From Parahaliea mediterranea (GTDB lineage: Bacteria > Pseudomonadota > Gammaproteobacteria > Pseudomonadales > Halieaceae), in the NCBI RefSeq assembly GCF_003402235.1, contig NZ_QEWO01000001.1:806001-870000 (forward strand): a stretch of DNA of 64,000 bases. The letters are read 5' to 3'. The stretch's first letter is position 1; each line of letters opens with the position of its first letter. Under the pieces are notes generated by a model. That model ran no database searches and was not told the origin of the DNA. It worked only from the letters and a program-made list of their open reading frames with translations. Below are positions 62,542 to 64,000 of the stretch, in pieces. Position numbers and translations under genes: made by a program.

Positions 62542-64000
62542 TTGAATCAACCTGTTAGCCACACCCCGATGATGCAGCAATACCTCGGCATCAAGTCGGA
62601 ACACCCCAACGACCTGGTGTTCTACCGCATGGGGGACTTCTACGAACTGTTCTACGACGACGCCAAGAAAGCGGCGGACATTCTCGACATTACCCTGACC
62701 GCCCGGGGCAAGTCCGGCGGCGAGCCGATTCCCATGGCCGGGGTGCCCTACCACGCGGCAGAGAATTACCTGGGGCGCCTGGTGCGCGCCGGCGTATCGG
62801 TGGCCATCGCCGAGCAGATCGGCGACCCGGCCACCAGCAAGGGGCCGGTGGAGCGCAAGGTGGTGCGGGTGGTGACACCCGGCACCCTGTCCGACGAGGC
62901 CCTGCTGCAGGAGCGGGTGGACAACCTGCTGCTGGCGGTCAACAGCCGCAGCGAGCACTTCGGCATTGCCTACCTCGACCTGTCCAGCGGCCGCTTCCGG
63001 GCCCTGGAAGTGACCGGCGAGGAAGCCCTGGCCAGCGAGTTGCAGCGCCTGAACCCGGCGGAGACGCTGTACATTGAGAGCCTTTACCTGCCGGTGGTGA
63101 CCGGCCGCCGTGGGGCGCGCAGCCAGCCGCAGTGGGAGTTCGACCTGGACAGCGCCCGCCGCGCCCTGAACACCCAGTTCCAGAGCCACGACCTCAAGGG
63201 CTTTGGCTGTGACGATTTGGACCTTGCCATCGGCGCCGCCGGCTGCCTGCTGCAGTACGTCAAGGACACCCAGCGCTCCAGCCTGCCCCATATCCGCGCC
63301 ATCAGCCACGAAAGCCGCGCCGAAAGCGTGATCATGGACGCCGCCACCCGGCGCAACCTGGAGATCGACATCAACCTTTCAGGCGGTGACAGCAATACCC
63401 TGCTGTCGGTGCTGGACAAGGGCGTTACCGCCATGGGCAGCCGCCTGCTGCGCCGCTGGCTGCACCGCCCGCTGACCGATGTGTCGGTGCTGCGCGAGCG
63501 CCAGCAGGCCATTGCCGAGCTGTGCCACAACTACCGTTTTGAAACACTGCGCGAGGCCTTAAAGCCGATTGGCGACATGGAGCGCATCCTGTCCCGGGTG
63601 GCGCTGCGCTCGGCCCGCCCGCGGGACCTGTCGCGCCTGTGCGCCTCTCTCGCCGCCCTGCCCCGGCTGCGCAGCGAACTGGGCGCCTGCGAAGCGCCAC
63701 TGCTGGCGCGGCTGTCGCAGCAGGCCGGCGACTACCCGGCGCTGGTGGACCTGCTGCAGCGGGCCATCATCGACAACCCGCCGGTGGTGATTCGCGATGG
63801 CGGGGTGATTGCCGAGGGCTACGATGCGGAGCTGGACGAGCTGCGCCAAATCAGCGGCAACGCCGGCGACTACCTGCTGGAAATCGAACAGCGCGAGCGC
63901 GAGGCCACCGGCATTTCCACCCTCAAGGTGGGCTACAACCGGGTGCACGGCTATTACATCGAGATCAGCCGCGCCCAGTCCGGCCAGGCCCCCGACGCCT
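62542..64000 (+). CDS. mutS: DNA mismatch repair protein MutS, 5' part
   Basis: From TTG 62542 the first 486 codons are open to the window end. [20 protein letters not shown], then [10 protein letters not shown] with the mismatch-sensing Phe-X-Glu (FYE), [20 protein letters not shown] and [19 protein letters not shown] match E. coli MutS closely. ATG 62569 is an alternative start inside the conserved segment, so TTG is preferred. The ATPase and C-terminal half lie beyond the window. Divergent from the ECF42 gene. Confidence 0.95.
   Translation, partial: MNQPVSHTPMMQQYLGIKSEHPNDLVFYRMGDFYELFYDDAKKAADILDITLTARGKSGGEPIPMAGVPYHAAENYLGRLVRAGVSVAIAEQIGDPATSKGPVERKVVRVVTPGTLSDEALLQERVDNLLLAVNSRSEHFGIAYLDLSSGRFRALEVTGEEALASELQRLNPAETLYIESLYLPVVTGRRGARSQPQWEFDLDSARRALNTQFQSHDLKGFGCDDLDLAIGAAGCLLQYVKDTQRSSLPHIRAISHESRAESVIMDAATRRNLEIDINLSGGDSNTLLSVLDKGVTAMGSRLLRRWLHRPLTDVSVLRERQQAIAELCHNYRFETLREALKPIGDMERILSRVALRSARPRDLSRLCASLAALPRLRSELGACEAPLLARLSQQAGDYPALVDLLQRAIIDNPPVVIRDGGVIAEGYDAELDELRQISGNAGDYLLEIEQREREATGISTLKVGYNRVHGYYIEISRAQSGQAPDA

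Overview
This 64 kb window is a dense, GC-rich bacterial chromosome segment. It has ORF-to-ORF packing, Shine-Dalgarno starts, a LexA-type SOS box at recA, sigma-54 promoters and an outer-membrane/TonB protein complement. The gene content points to a heterotrophic, probably marine gammaproteobacterium: nas nitrate assimilation genes in a Pseudomonas-like arrangement, recA-recX, mutS, and BVMO, DUF1254/DUF1214 and sulfotransferase genes. An OM60/Halieaceae-like origin is my guess from gene content only. No rRNA, tRNA, insertion sequence, prophage or CRISPR array was seen. Both ends cut genes: a PPOX-family flavin protein on the left and mutS on the right.

Layout. 1-5173: PPOX protein, serine beta-lactamase-like hydrolase, SRPBCC protein, DUF1254 protein, AraC regulator. 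5323-10965: a same-strand run of flavin monooxygenase (Baeyer-Villiger fingerprint), DUF1214 protein, sulfotransferase and acyl-CoA carboxyltransferase, divergent from the AraC gene and probably a catabolic cluster. 11043-14816: recQ, a class I-like HMG-CoA reductase and a SnoaL-like protein. 14817-23046: ThuA-like protein, AttH/CrtC-like protein, BBE-type FAD oxidase, TPR/TonB-like protein, GST and two secreted hypotheticals. 23071-27274: an operon of a phospholipase-D lipoprotein and two paralogous LssY_C proteins.

27539-41611 is a nitrate assimilation island. One arm (nirB, nirD, molybdopterin nitrate reductase, and a fused DmsB-DmsC-like electron-transfer/membrane subunit) runs left. A divergent arm (nasA nitrate transporter overlapping a PP2C/Ser-Thr kinase fusion) runs right. 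A third leftward unit encodes an outer-membrane porin, nasT and nasS. Each of the three units has a good sigma-54 promoter candidate, followed in the predicted 5' leader by a hairpin whose six-base loop begins AACG, matching the A1/G4 signature of ANTAR target RNA. In the porin leader the hairpin overlaps the base of a textbook intrinsic terminator. This fits NtrC/sigma-54 control plus NasS-NasT antitermination of a whole regulon, including the porin and probably nasTS themselves.

41899-50245: a membrane protein, recX, recA (SOS box, intrinsic terminator before recX), a TonB receptor with a tyrosine-phosphatase-like protein, and an unrecognised pair of membrane-anchored proteins. 50331-58608: an MFS exporter, then a complete Wadjet (JetA-JetB-JetC-JetD) anti-plasmid system. 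58674-62393: a YceK-like lipoprotein, an MBL hydrolase and an ECF42-type sigma factor with YciI/DGPF and VOC partners. 62542-64000: the 5' part of mutS.

A recurrent oddity is short in-frame tandem repeats (6, 12 or 15 nt units) in several genes, three of them inside secretion signals.
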